A DNA stretch of 64,000 nt, taken from NCBI GenBank assembly GCA_963978895.1, contig OZ022245.1, positions 18,255,914 to 18,319,913 on the forward strand. The letters run 5' to 3'. Positions within the stretch are counted from its first letter, which is position 1; every line of letters begins with the position of its first letter. Below are positions 40,559 to 52,929 of this stretch, piece after piece. The position numbers were made by a program, and so were the translations under genes. Source of the stretch: Erpobdella octoculata. Its lineage: Eukaryota > Annelida > Clitellata > Hirudinida > Erpobdellidae. The notes beneath the pieces were generated by a model. It had not been told where the DNA came from. It did not search any database and saw only the letters and a program-made list of their open reading frames with translations.

Positions 40559-41220
40559 AATCATCTTGAGCTTTCTCGCGTTGCGGATAGCTATATGGCC
40601 ACACATGAACATGAGACTAGACCGTCTCGATTCAACAACCCAAAACCAATAGATAAAGGGTCAGGGTTTTCAATTACTAATAAAATGACTAAAATTGCTA
40701 TTGACACTGATACTGATAGAGATAAAAAGTATGGACTGTGCTTTAAATGCCATAAGAAGGGTCATTCATTCAAGGAGTGTCCTTTACATAAATTTCCTTC
40801 CTTGACTTTACATAATACTAGAATTAATTGTTGTCAGACAGAAAATTCCCTTAATTGTCTCGTTGATAGGAAAACATTGTTTGATGGTAAAAATTTGTTT
40901 TCTCATTCAGAAAATTCCCTTAATGGTCTCGTTGATAGGAAAATATTGTTTGATGATCAAAAATCTTGTTCCTGTACAGAAGCATGTTCCATTATAGATG
41001 TTGATGATTATCACATAAGTTCTTATGAAAATGTACTTATTGATCAATTACCATCTATTCCGGCATTGATTGATGGTGGTGCAGATGTGTGTTGCATTAG
41101 AGAAGATTTAATCCAACCTCTTCATATGGTACCACATAAATTTATTAAATTATCGGGCCTTAAAGGTCAACCAGAGTAGGTTGTGTCAGATTAGTTGTTC
41201 GACCTGATATTGTGGGTGAA
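40559..41220 (+). pseudogene. Gmr1-like nucleocapsid knuckle and protease
   Basis: After the stop at 40556 the frame resumes and holds a CCHC knuckle, CFKCHKKGHSFKEC (about 40742). An internal duplication of a roughly 25-residue segment (ENSLNCLVDRKTLFDGK and ENSLNGLVDRKILFDDQ) follows. The protease has IPALIDGGADVCCI, where the usual D-S/T-G is D-G-G, so activity is doubtful. A TAG at 41177 then breaks the frame. Confidence 0.7.
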
Positions 41221-42062
41221 GACATTGTGAACCTAGCACCCAAGGTTCGAGCATGGTTCGCTGTCGTCCCAAATCTTAATGAACAAATTATTATTACTCC
41301 CTCTGTAAGTAACCTATTAAAAACAATATCATTTTATGACACTATTGCGTATCCTATTAAAAACAAGCAAAATGCACATGACTCTGATGTAAATGCTCCT
41401 AGTCTTGGAGTAAATAAATCTCAATCTTTTGTTTTAGATGAACCTTGTAATGATGATCATAGTCCTGATGTTACATTGATTCTCGGTGAAGGTGTTTCTA
41501 AGGCTGCTGAGGCTGGGAAAGTTGATTCACAGACCGATACTTGTCAGGACATAGGTGTTCTTGTTGTGTCGGGTGATGATGTTTATCCAGGTGCTGATGC
41601 GGGCGGAAGTGATTCACAAACCGACGCTCGATTTACAACAGTTAACGATGATTGTCAGGGGGTAGACGATAGTAATGATCACGATGCGTTTGCTAAGGAG
41701 CAACATGATTGTCCTTCACTTAAGTCCTTTTGGTTATTAGGTAAAGACAAGTGTAAAAACTTCTATATTGACAGGGGACTGTTTCACAAGGAAAATCAGT
41801 GGGGTCATTCCATAAAACAGTTATGTTTGCCCAGGAGTCGTATACTTGCAGTGTTACAGATGGGGCATGATGCTCCCTACTCGGGGCACATGGCTGCCAA
41901 GAGTGCACGGCAACGCATTCGACTCAGCTTTTGGTTTCCGGATATGGAGAAACAAGTTCAAACCTATTGTGAGTCGTGCCCCGTGTGCCAATTAAGGCCA
42001 CCTGTCAGAAAAAGGGATCGAGTTCCTATAACTCCCATTCCAAGGGGAGATGAATTACCGTG
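41212..42062 (+). pseudogene. Gmr1-like integrase N-terminal zinc-binding part
   Basis: An acidic linker of about 160 residues leads to SRILAVLQMGHDAPYSGHMA, then IRLSFWFPDM and CESCPVCQLR. This is the integrase H-x-H...C-x2-C zinc fold. No RT or RNase H lies between the protease and this domain. The frame loses homology after IPRGDELPCNY, near 42062, before the D,D-35-E core. Confidence 0.75.
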
Positions 42063-42512
42063 TAACTATTTAGTTTCGAACTCTTTTTTTCTTTTTTCCC
42101 ACTGTCTCCCAAACTTTTCCATCATGTTTTTGGTTTTCTAACACAACAGTATTTGTTATTTCTTCCATCGGTTCTTCGCTCTTTGAGTTGGAAGTTATTT
42201 TCTGCATAGAAGTTGCCATTTGAAATTACTCCTGTTAGTATGATATGTGTGATCGTATGATGTTCTTGATCTCCTTGTGATCTGATTGTCAACTCTGATA
42301 TGTTTAATAATTTTATAATGAGATTTACAAAAATCCGTCATTTTTGACGGGCTATTTTTTACTATAATATATAATGAAATTTGAAAAAATCCGTCATTTT
42401 TGACAGGCAATCTCTATTATATGTATATAAAACTACCAATTTGTTATATCTTAAATATCACTTTCATTCTTAATGTTGTTGTTATATATATATGTTTGTA
42501 TATATATGAATG

Positions 42513-42546
<34 letters not shown>
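42063..42546. other. Non-coding stretch with short repeated unit
   Basis: AAAATCCGTCATTTTTGAC occurs twice (about 42330 and 42384), each before a similar AT-rich stretch, a unit of about 55 bp. The TA microsatellite follows. No gene. Confidence 0.6.
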
Positions 42547-42547
<1 letters not shown>

Positions 42548-42559
42548 GTATATATATGA

Positions 42560-43723
<1,164 letters not shown>

Positions 43724-43866
43724 TTTCCAATAGTATAAATTTTATATTCTTTTGATTTGATAGGTAGAGTGTTTTTTCGTTTTTTCTTTTGTTAGTGTGC
43801 TAATTCTTTGACAATTTCGGTTCTTTCTGTTTGTTTACTTTTCTCGTTTTACTTTTGACCCTGAGG

Positions 43867-44166
<300 letters not shown>

Positions 44167-44203
44167 TTTTATTCTATTTCCTACTTAGTGATTTCATAAA
44201 AAG

Positions 44204-44599
44204 TAAGCATCTGCGTCTCGATATCGTTATCTCGAATTCAATAGAGATTTCAAAACGATACGGGAGATCCCGTATCGCCATTGAAACGATACAGCCTGTG
44301 GAAGAAGTCTCGTATCGATATAAAATAGCGATACTTAAATTTGGTTCTCGAATAAAGTCTCGAAAGAAATACCGAGATTTTTAAAAAATATTTTCCAATA
44401 AATAACGAAAGTCATACATATTTAATTAACGATTGTCATCAACTGTGAATATTTGCAATTGATTCATCAACATTGATTAATTAATCTACCTATTGACAGA
44501 AATTTATAACTATTATCATCTCCACTTTAAAATCGGTTTTCCTGACAGCCTGTAGCCCCATTATTTACTATTTTTAGTCTGGGAACCGGCAGCATATTT

Positions 44600-44671
<72 letters not shown>

Positions 44672-45926
44672 AACCACGCCCCTCTTAGGCTGCTAGTCGA
44701 CCTCTGCATACTACTGATACTACAAGGCAATCGTACTCGATGACATCGATGACTATTATTATTAATGAAAATAATGAGTAATGTAATAGTAATAGTAATG
44801 ATCATTCTATGTTTATGTTTTGGTTTAGTCTGTTTCATAAACTTATTTTTTCAAATTTGTTACATAGAACTGGAATGATTATTTTAGTGCTTCGATATCC
44901 GTAATTGACGAAATAGTAGCTCATCTAAGATATCTTTATAATCTCGATTATGTTCTTGGTTGTGTGTGAGTATGAGTGTGCCACCTGTAGTGTGCACGAC
45001 AGTGCACGTCGTCTGCAGCTGGAATTCGAAACTTTCTCAGCTTCTTTCTTGCTATTGCTAACCAGATTCGTCATCGCCTATAAATAAACACGCTGGGTTT
45101 TTTTTCACTTTCTTAATTCTTGCATTGAGGCACTTTCTCGTGTTTGTCATCATTATCATGCCGCGTCACCGGGGTCAAATCTGGGAGTACTTTGAGGAAG
45201 AGACGGTCACGCAGAAAGTCAATGACAAGGATGTAGAAGTAAATCTTGCCAGATGCAAAGACTGCAGGAAACAATATCATTTTAATCTAATCTTAGTAAT
45301 CTAGTAATCTCAATCTCAGTAATCTGCAATCTATTTCTATCTCCATTGGTTTTTCCACTTTCACTATTGAATTGCCTAAAAATGTTGTTCTTTTAGTGTG
45401 CTAGAAGGTTTTCTACTTACAATTACTTGAAAAAATAATTTTAATTTTTCTTTTCATCGGCAAGTAAAATCATTTAATTAAATTGATAAACTACCGAATA
45501 ATGCAAACTAAATAAAGTAAATAAATATTAATATCGGCGAATCGGCGGTAGCGTTTTATTTAGAATCTAAATTTAGACAAATAGATGTACCGAAACTAAA
45601 CAAATGAAACTTATTTCAAGTTGTAAAAAAAAATTAAATTTGGTAAATTTGTATAAATTTTTGAAATTTCTTAATATTTCTATATTATTTTCAATGAATT
45701 TCTTTAATGTAGTTATTAATATTGTCTGTCGCGTATAGTTCATCATTCTATGTTATCTCGTTTCATTCGAGACAAAATTTCCACTTCAGTCGAGATCCCG
45801 ATATCGTATCGTATCGATATCGTAACGTTATTGTTCGAGGCGTCTCGTATCGTATCGTTTAATTCGAGACGAATTTCAGAAATCGTATCGTATCGTTCCA
45901 AAAAAATAACGGGATGCAGAAGCTTA
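44204..45926. mobile_element. BED-finger hAT derivative, copy 2
   Basis: Ends TAAGCATCTGCGTCTCG and inverted TAAGCTTCTGCATCCC, with perfect 8-bp duplication ATAAAAAG (44196-44203 and 45927-45934). Over 90 per cent similar to 23544-25054 by eye. It differs by a TA tract at 44604-44669 and extra sequence near 45650-45780. Confidence 0.9.
45158..45304 (+). CDS. 48-codon BED-type zinc finger ORF (copy 2)
   Basis: The same ORF as 24436-24582: MPRHRGQIWEYFEEE, then ARCKDCRKQYHF, and TAG. Only two residues differ. Preservation of start, stop and Cys pair in two independent insertions could reflect a shared recent parent rather than selection. Function unknown. Confidence 0.45.
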   Translation: MPRHRGQIWEYFEEETVTQKVNDKDVEVNLARCKDCRKQYHFNLILVI

Positions 45927-46081
45927 ATAAAAAGCAAAAGCTTATATAAATTATTATTAAACAATAAGATCTAATAAGTGTTAGCAACCACAATAGTTAG
46001 GTTATAATTACTATCATTTAATTAGAATAATAAAGATATAACAATTGACGACGAGGACAAACACAAAACCCACGAAGCTAA

Positions 46082-47130
46082 AATGGACATCAATAACCAA
46101 CTCATTGCATTGATGCAACAACAGCAACAGCATATGGATCTTCTCCGAGAGTAGTTGGCTCGAGAAAAAGAAGAGAAACTTGAGAGGGAAACTCGAGAAA
46201 AAGAAGAAAAGAGAATTGAAAAAGAAGAAACTGAAAAAAGATTTCTTCAGTTAATCTCAATGATGATGGACAATAGAACCGTCGAAGTAAGACCAAACGA
46301 AGTAAGACCAAACGAATCTACAAACGAGTTGAGCAATTTATTTACGATCCAGATCAAGGCCTTACATTCACTGATTGGATTGGGCGATTTGAAGAAGCTG
46401 TTCAGTCAGTCGGAGGCGAATCAATGAGCGATTTAGAAAAAAGAGCAACTCTGACCGGGAAGCTTCAACAAAACGAATACACACTACTTAAGATAGTATA
46501 TTGCCGAGAACAATCGAGAATCTAAGCTATGAGGAGACAAAAGGTTGGCCAGAAAAACTGTTTGGTAATAAAAAAAAGCATTCATCAAAGACGGTTTGAT
46601 TTTGAAAACGTCCAAATAAGAGACTCAGAGACTTTCAGGGCATTCGGCACAAGGGTGAACAGGCTGTGCAACAAAGCCCAATGGGAAAATTTCACAAAAG
46701 AAGCCAGTATGTGCTTACATTTTATATGGGGATTAAAGGATCCGAAATATTTAAACATTAAGCACAAATTTCTGCTCAGGGTAGAACAAGAGTGCTCACT
46801 GGAAGAGCTTATTGAAGAATGTGAAAGGATAAAACTGTTACATACAGAACAAATGATGATTTCAGAAACCTTAGTTAGTAAGGTTAATCACTATTCAGAA
46901 AGATCACCTAAAAAATCTTCCAGCCAAGAAATCCGGGGTTCACCCGTAAACAAAAATGTTTTTGCTGTGGAAAACCGGGACATTTTGCTGCCAACTGCAG
47001 AACTGATGATAAAAGTCCCAAAAGATTTTTCAGTAGAAAGAGAAGTCCAAGCTTAAGGAGGAGTCCAAGTCTGTCATATAGACGACATGAAATACGGCAA
47101 GTCAAGACAATTCCCAACAAGCGAACAATT
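46082..47130 (+). pseudogene. Mag-like gag remnant
   Basis: From MDINNQLIALMQQQQQHMDL a stop at 46151 is followed by a Glu/Lys-rich coiled coil. Frameshifts then separate YDPDQGLTFTDWIGRFEEAV (46350), FDFENVQIRDSETFRAFGTR (46589) and a CCHC knuckle CFCCGKPGHFAANC (about 46960). This order matches Mag-clade Gag proteins. At least three breaks prevent translation. Confidence 0.75.
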
Positions 47131-47157
47131 ATAGCAGCCAGTAGAAGATACACCACG

Positions 47158-48783
47158 GTGAAATTTGGTGATGTCGAAATTAGGATGCAACTGGACTCCG
47201 GAGCCGATGTCACAATCATCAGTACAAAAACTTGGGTGAAGATTGGTTCACCAAGGCTAGATAAGGCAACAACAAAAATTGGTGCTGCAAACGGTACTGA
47301 AATTCAAATACTAGGTGAATTTCAAACCAAATTTTCGTGCGCAGGATTCACAGGCAATGGACGCTGTTTTGCGGCCAAAAATACAACACAACTTCTAGGA
47401 ATTGAATGGATGGATCAACTTCCACCAATGATAAAAGCGTTTGATGCAATCTGTTGTTCTGTTGCAGAAAAGCCTTCGCAGGAAGAAAACAGTTTAGCTG
47501 TTCGTTTACAAACAGAGTTTCCAAATGTTTTCAAAGAAGAATTGGGCCATTGCAGTAAAAAGAAGGCAAGATTGCTCCTGAAGTCAGAGTCTCAGCCAAA
47601 ATTTTGCAGACCACGAAAAATACCTTTTGCTTACGAAGAAATAACCATTAGGGAACTTGTAAGACTAGTCAATGAAGGAGTTCTTAAAAGAGTTGAATAC
47701 AGTCACTGGGCGGCACCGATTGTGGTTGTTCCAAAGAAAAGCGGAACGGTGCGCATCTGTGCTGATTTTAAACAGGCCTTAACGACGCGCTTGAGATGCA
47801 CCAACATCCACTTCCAACACCGGATGATATTTTTTCAAAATTAAACCAAGGAGCTTGGTTTACTCAAGTAGATTTTGCTGATGCATATCTACAGTTGGAA
47901 ATGGATGAATCGTCAAAAGAGCTCGTTACGATCAACACTCCTAAAGGTCTATATCAGTACCAGAGACTTCCCTTTGGAGTAAAAAGTGCACCAGGTATTT
48001 TCCAGGAAACAATGGATAATTTAACTTCAGGGTTAAAAGGTTGTGCGGCTTACCTGGACGATGTAATTGTGACCGGCACAACATAGGAAGAACACAATAT
48101 GAATGTTTTTGAACTATTCAAACGGATTTCAGATTTTGGATTTAGAGTCAAGATGGACAAGTGCTCTTTTGCCAAGAAAGAGATTAAATTTCTAGGTCAT
48201 ATTATCAGCAAAGAAGGCCGAAAACCAGACCCAGAAAAAATAACAGCAATTGTAGAAATGCCCCCACCAAAAGACAGAAAACAGTTAAAATCGTTTTTGG
48301 GTATGGTTAGTTACTATTCTGTTTTTGTACCAAGGATGAGACAAATGAGAGGCCCACTGGATGACTTGGAAAAAAATGAGAAATTTGAATGGTTAAGAGT
48401 ACACCAGGAATCTTTCACAAGTCTTAAGAAGGTGTTACAATCAAATTTATTGCTGACGCATTATGATCCCAAAAGAGACATCGTAATAGCTGCTGATGCA
48501 TGTGAATACGGAATTGGAGCAGTGATTTCACACCGATTTCTTAATGGAACATGAAAAAGCAGTCGCTCATGCAGGACGTGCGCTGACTCGAGCAGAAAAG
48601 AATTCCGGCCAAATAGAAAAAGAAGCTTTGGCCCTAGTTTTTGCAGTAAGAACATTCCATATATTTGTTTATGGAAGGCGGTTTACGCTTTTGACCGATC
48701 ACAAGCCTCTTTTGTCAGTATTTGGTTCAAAGAAAGGAATATCTGCACACGCTGCAAACAGACTGCAGAGATGGGAACTGATA
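47158..48783 (+). pseudogene. Mag-like protease, reverse transcriptase and RNase H (first part)
   Basis: Protease: MQLDSGADVTIIS with the catalytic Asp in DSGA. RT: VLKRVEYSHWAAPIVVVPKK, a frameshift near 47785, WFTQVDFADAYLQLEM (motif A), YQRLPFGVKSAPGIFQ and CAAYLDDVIVTG (active-site YLDD), then a stop at 48086. A further piece holds KFLGHIISKEG and ADACEYGIGAV from RNase H. The sequence reaches RLQRWELI, where the hAT MITE is inserted. Motifs are conserved but the frame is broken at least three times. Confidence 0.85.
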
Positions 48784-49353
48784 TAGAGGTGTGTACGGTA
48801 GTGGGGACAGCGGGAATACCGCGGATTTTGCGGTAATTCCGTGGAAATGGGGACGAATGATGCGGGGATACCGCGGTAATGGGGATGACGTTGCGGGGTT
48901 ACCGCGGGGATGGAAACAAACGTTGCGGGGATGGGGACTAGTTTTTGCGGTAAATGTGTAAAATTCAATCAAATCCTAAATGAAAATCGCACGATGGTTT
49001 AAGCAATCATATCGACTTTTATTTATTCATGGACTTAAATAAATAAATAAATTGTATTGAGTCATATTACGGTGTAATTATAATTCTATATATCAACACT
49101 TAAGTTATAGTTGGGTTGAAAATGATGTACTGAAAAATACAGGATGTACAGGATTGATTAAAAAATGGAATAAAAAGTGCCGGGATGGACGGGGATGGGG
49201 ATGAAAAACTGAAAGACTGTGGGGATGGGGATGAAACACTGCGGGGATGGTTGGGGATGGGGATGATAATGGCGGGGATGGATGGGGATGGGGATGACAC
49301 TCACGGGGATGGTTGGGGATGGGGACGAAAAGTCGTACCCGCGCACACCTCTA
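48784..49353. mobile_element. hAT MITE with G-rich minisatellite, 570 bp
   Basis: Ends TAGAGGTGTGTACGG and inverted TAGAGGTGTGCGCGG, with perfect 8-bp duplication AACTGATA (48776-48783 and 49354-49361). The inner sides hold GGGGATGGGGATGG arrays (49188-49325) and GCGGGGATACCGCGG repeats (48790-48940). Removing it would rejoin the gypsy reading frame from RWELI to LLAYDF, which confirms the boundaries. No coding. Confidence 0.95.
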
Positions 49354-49361
49354 AACTGATA

Positions 49362-50575
49362 CTCTTAGCTTATGATTTTGAGATCGAATATCGACGAACA
49401 GCAAATTTTGGTCAAGCTGATGCATTATCAAGACTCATTGATTCCAAAAAAAACAACAGGAAATGAGGATTTGATAATAGCAGGTGTAAACGAAGACATC
49501 ACAATGATACAAGAGGATACGATGAGACAATTACCTGTTAGTAAGAAAGATATTCAAATTATGACAGAAGAAGACTCTGAACTCAGAGAGTTAAGTGAGA
49601 TCATTAAAAAGGGATTTTGGCCAAAAGTTAAACCTGGATCAAACTGGAATGCATTCCAAAGTAAAGCAACTGATTTGACTTTACATGATGGCATTCTATT
49701 TATGGGTGTAGGAGCAGTAACTCCAAAAAAACTGCAACAGTGTATATTGAGGATGTTACATAAGGGTCATCCAGGAATTACAAGAATGAAAATGCTGGTC
49801 AGACAGTCGGTGTATTGGCATGGAATCGATAGAGATATTGAAAGTATGGTGAAAACCTGTGATGCATGTCAAAAAGCAGCTAAAATGCCTATAAAAAACA
49901 TGTTTTCACCATGGCCTGAACCATCACAGGCCTGGGAGAGAATTCACATTGATTTTGCAAGACCAATGGAGAATTCAATGTTTCTGGTTGTTGTGGACGC
50001 ATATTCAAAATGGCCAGAAATAATAGAAATGAGCGCCGCTACCTCAACAACGACAATTCGCGAGCTGAACAGAATGTTTGCTCGGTATGGATTTCCCAAG
50101 ACATTGGTATCAGATAACGGAACACAGTTTATTTCCATGGAATTTGAAAAATTTTGTCAGTCAAAATTTATCAGTCATATCCGAATACCTCCCTTTCATC
50201 CACAAAGTAATGGTCAAGCAGAAAGATTTGTTGATACTTTCAAAAGAACCATTCAAAAGCTAAAAGGTGAAGGAATTACCGAGGAATTGGTGCAAAAGTT
50301 TTTATTGTGTTATAGATCTACACCATGCCCATCTAGTCCACATCAAAAATCTCCCGCAGAAAATTTTTTGGGGAGACAAATTAGAACACCACTATCAGAC
50401 TTACAACTAAGTACTAAAAAAGACGAAAAGTATTCAGAAAAAAAATCTTGCATGAAGAGACAGTTTGACAAAAGGAATGGGGCAAAACCGAGAGTTTATA
50501 AAGAACAAGATGCGGTGTTTGTAGAGATTATAAAAATCCAAACCATCCCAGATGGATACCAGGGAAGATTTTAAA
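49362..50575 (+). pseudogene. Mag-like RNase H end and integrase
   Basis: After the MITE the frame continues LLAYDFEIEYRRTANFGQAD. A one-frame change near 49440 leads to an open stretch of about 380 codons. Zinc domain: ILRMLHKGHPGITRMKML, then CDACQKA. Catalytic core: IHIDFARPM (first Asp), LVSDNGTQFIS (second Asp) and PFHPQSNGQAER (Glu), so the D,D-E triad is complete. The tail continues in another frame to a stop at 50864. The integrase is the best preserved part of this element. Confidence 0.85.
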
Positions 50576-50864
50576 AAGAATTGGAAAAACGGTTTACGAA
50601 GTTGAGATTGACAGAAGGATTACAAAAAGGCATACAAATCAATTAAGACCAAGGAATTTAGATTGGGCACTTAAAGAAATGTTTGAGACATTCAACATGC
50701 CAGTACCTCTTCAAGATAAAAGTGATGGAGAGAAAACCCCAGTAAGAATTGTGTTCCCAGGAGAGGAAGAGATGTTGAAACCAGACATAAATGCAACCCC
50801 TCGGGTTACGGAGAATGAGGATGGAGAGAATAGACAAGGAGACCATGTTCCGAGCCATACGTAA

Positions 50865-51300
50865 ACAATGAAAGTTTGAATGATTGCGATGATGTCCCCG
50901 TCCCCGTCGATATGATTTCATTTTCTCACCTTGCATTAAATGTTACTGTTAGACGTAGATAACACCACATGCTAGCTACAATAACTTTATTTTTATCTTG
51001 GAAAATATATCTTACTTTTTAAGCTTCATTAATATAATTATGTTTAAATATTTTATACATTATACTTTCTACTTTTTATTTTGAACTTCTAATTTACTTT
51101 CTAACTTTTGTGCAACTTTGTCTTTTTATATCTTTATCAAGTTTTATCTCTCTCCTTTACCTTTAAAATAAATTAACCTATTAATTTAATATGTACGTAG
51201 TTTTATATATTTATTACTTCTCTTTTTCAACCATTTCAATATCCTGTATAAATTGTATCTCATTTTTTAAATTACTAAAATTGAGTCTTTTTGTTTTTAC
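50865..51300. other. Non-coding AT-rich stretch
   Basis: No gene or repeat boundary seen. A 3' LTR for the Mag-like element would be expected here, but I see no match to 45935-46043. Confidence 0.5.
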
Positions 51301-51642
<342 letters not shown>

Positions 51643-51871
51643 TAAATTTTCGCAACTTTGACCAAATTTTCTCAAGTCAGAAAAAATATTTTCAAAAAAA
51701 TTAAATTTAAAATAATTTAGCTTAACACAGCATTTAAATTCTGATACGCTTCCTGTCGCTAAAATGTGATTTATGTTTAAATTTCCGTTTTATCTTTGTG
51801 TTTTCACGCAGTTTCCTTCGTGGTCGTAATTTTCAGTTTTTCTTGCAGTTACTTTTGGTCAAAAATTTAAA

Positions 51872-52190
51872 ATGTTAAAGAGAAATGCAGAAGCACAACC
51901 TTCAAATAAAAAGCCAAATAATTTTAAAAGAGAATGGCTAAATGATTTTTGTGTTCTTGCCGCAACACCACGTTCTAGTGGCGGCAAGGGCGTGAAACTG
52001 GAGAAGTATTCAAATTTTGTGATAGAAATAAAGAAATTATTTGTAAAATATGTCAAGAAGATGGAGTGGACACTGATTGGAGTACAGGGAAGAAGTTAAA
52101 GAAGAATTCGTTGAAATTTCTTTATTACCTGATTTGTGAGGTACGTTTCAAGCATCAAGTGCCGATTGAGAAAGAGGATTCAGTATGATG
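51872..52190 (+). pseudogene. Possible hAT/BED-type N-terminal remnant
   Basis: The first frame has NNFKREWLNDFCVL and GKGVKLEKYSNFV. After a frameshift near 52018, DRNKEIICKICQEDGVDTDW contains a C-x2-C pair. A basic N terminus leading to EWL.DF and a Cys pair resembles the start of hAT-derived SCAND3/ZBED-like proteins, but similarity is weak. No catalytic domain follows before the TA tract. Confidence 0.3.
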
Positions 52191-52345
52191 AATTCAATTA
52201 AAACAAAACTGTGGATCAGGTTGGATGTGGATCATTTGGAAGTTGAAAGATGTCATGATGAGTAAATTTCATTTGTCTGCAGGAAACACAGTTAACATTG
52301 ACAAAGTCTATAATCTGCGGAAATCAAAAAAAGGAAGAAGATTCT

Positions 52346-52349
<4 letters not shown>

Positions 52350-52408
<59 letters not shown>
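52350..52408. repeat. (TA)n microsatellite, left flank of PLE-C
   Basis: About 30 TA units between AGATTCTCT and AGAAGAGAATTC, which are themselves partly inverted copies. Confidence 0.95.
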
Positions 52409-52412
<4 letters not shown>

Positions 52413-52865
52413 GAGAATTCTCCCATCCAGTCTGTTCCTGAGGTCCAACTCACTGGTGACTCTCTCGCCGACCATAATACCGGACGCCCACCTGATCGCC
52501 CATTAACTTTTCAATTTCCCGTTAACAGTGCGAATGTCACCATTCGTCGAAAAAAATGATAAAAGCGCACATTGTGATTTAGTTCGCGTCGTGCGACGAA
52601 TGCGTATTGCGACATGTACTGACTTATATGTTTACTTTTGTATTTTTTCTTTTGTTTTGAAATAGTTGCCTATAGACTATGTATTGTCCACCGTCTTTTT
52701 CCAAACTTTAAACAAACTAAACTTAATATTACACATATATTCTCTTTTTATTCTACCTGTTCTGCATTTGTATAACTAAACACTAACTTGTTTTGTTTAC
52801 ATTACCGAGACGGTTTGATTTCAGTTGTCTATTGTTTATTTGTTTTTTTTTCTACCGTTTACCTG

Positions 52866-52910
52866 GGGCTCTGAAGATGAAAAGTTTCTTTTCGAAACTG
52901 CAGTCAGCCC
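52866..52910 (+). ncRNA. Hammerhead-ribozyme-like motif 3
   Basis: Stem I GGGCT/AGCCC (52866-52870, 52906-52910); core CTGAAGA (52871-52877); stem II GAAAAG/CTTTTC, 6 bp with TTT loop; GAAAC; stem III ACT/AGT; predicted cleavage after C52905 (GTC). One extra T follows the core. The cleanest of the four folds. Confidence 0.65.
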
Positions 52911-52929
52911 AAGTAGAGACATAAATAAA

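Larger units (their letters stand above)
38813..42062 (+). mobile_element. Gmr1-like Ty3/gypsy element, 5' half
   Basis: A 394-bp LTR is followed by a primer site, a Gag with SCAN-like capsid and CCHC knuckle, a protease, and then an integrase zinc-binding domain with no RT between them. Gag-protease-integrase before RT is the unusual order of Gmr1-type elements, whose capsid is related to the SCAN domain. Homology stops near 42062, so core integrase, RT, RNase H and the 3' LTR are missing. Confidence 0.75.
45935..50864 (+). mobile_element. Mag-like Ty3/gypsy element, degenerate
   Basis: A possible LTR remnant (45935-46043, with TATATAAA and AATAAAG) is followed by a GACGACGAGGAC primer-like site at about 46048, then gag, protease, RT, RNase H and integrase in standard gypsy order. 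The hAT at 44204-45926 sits at the left, so the LTR start is lost. I found no matching 3' LTR. A hAT MITE (48784-49353) splits the RNase H-integrase region. Confidence 0.8.
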
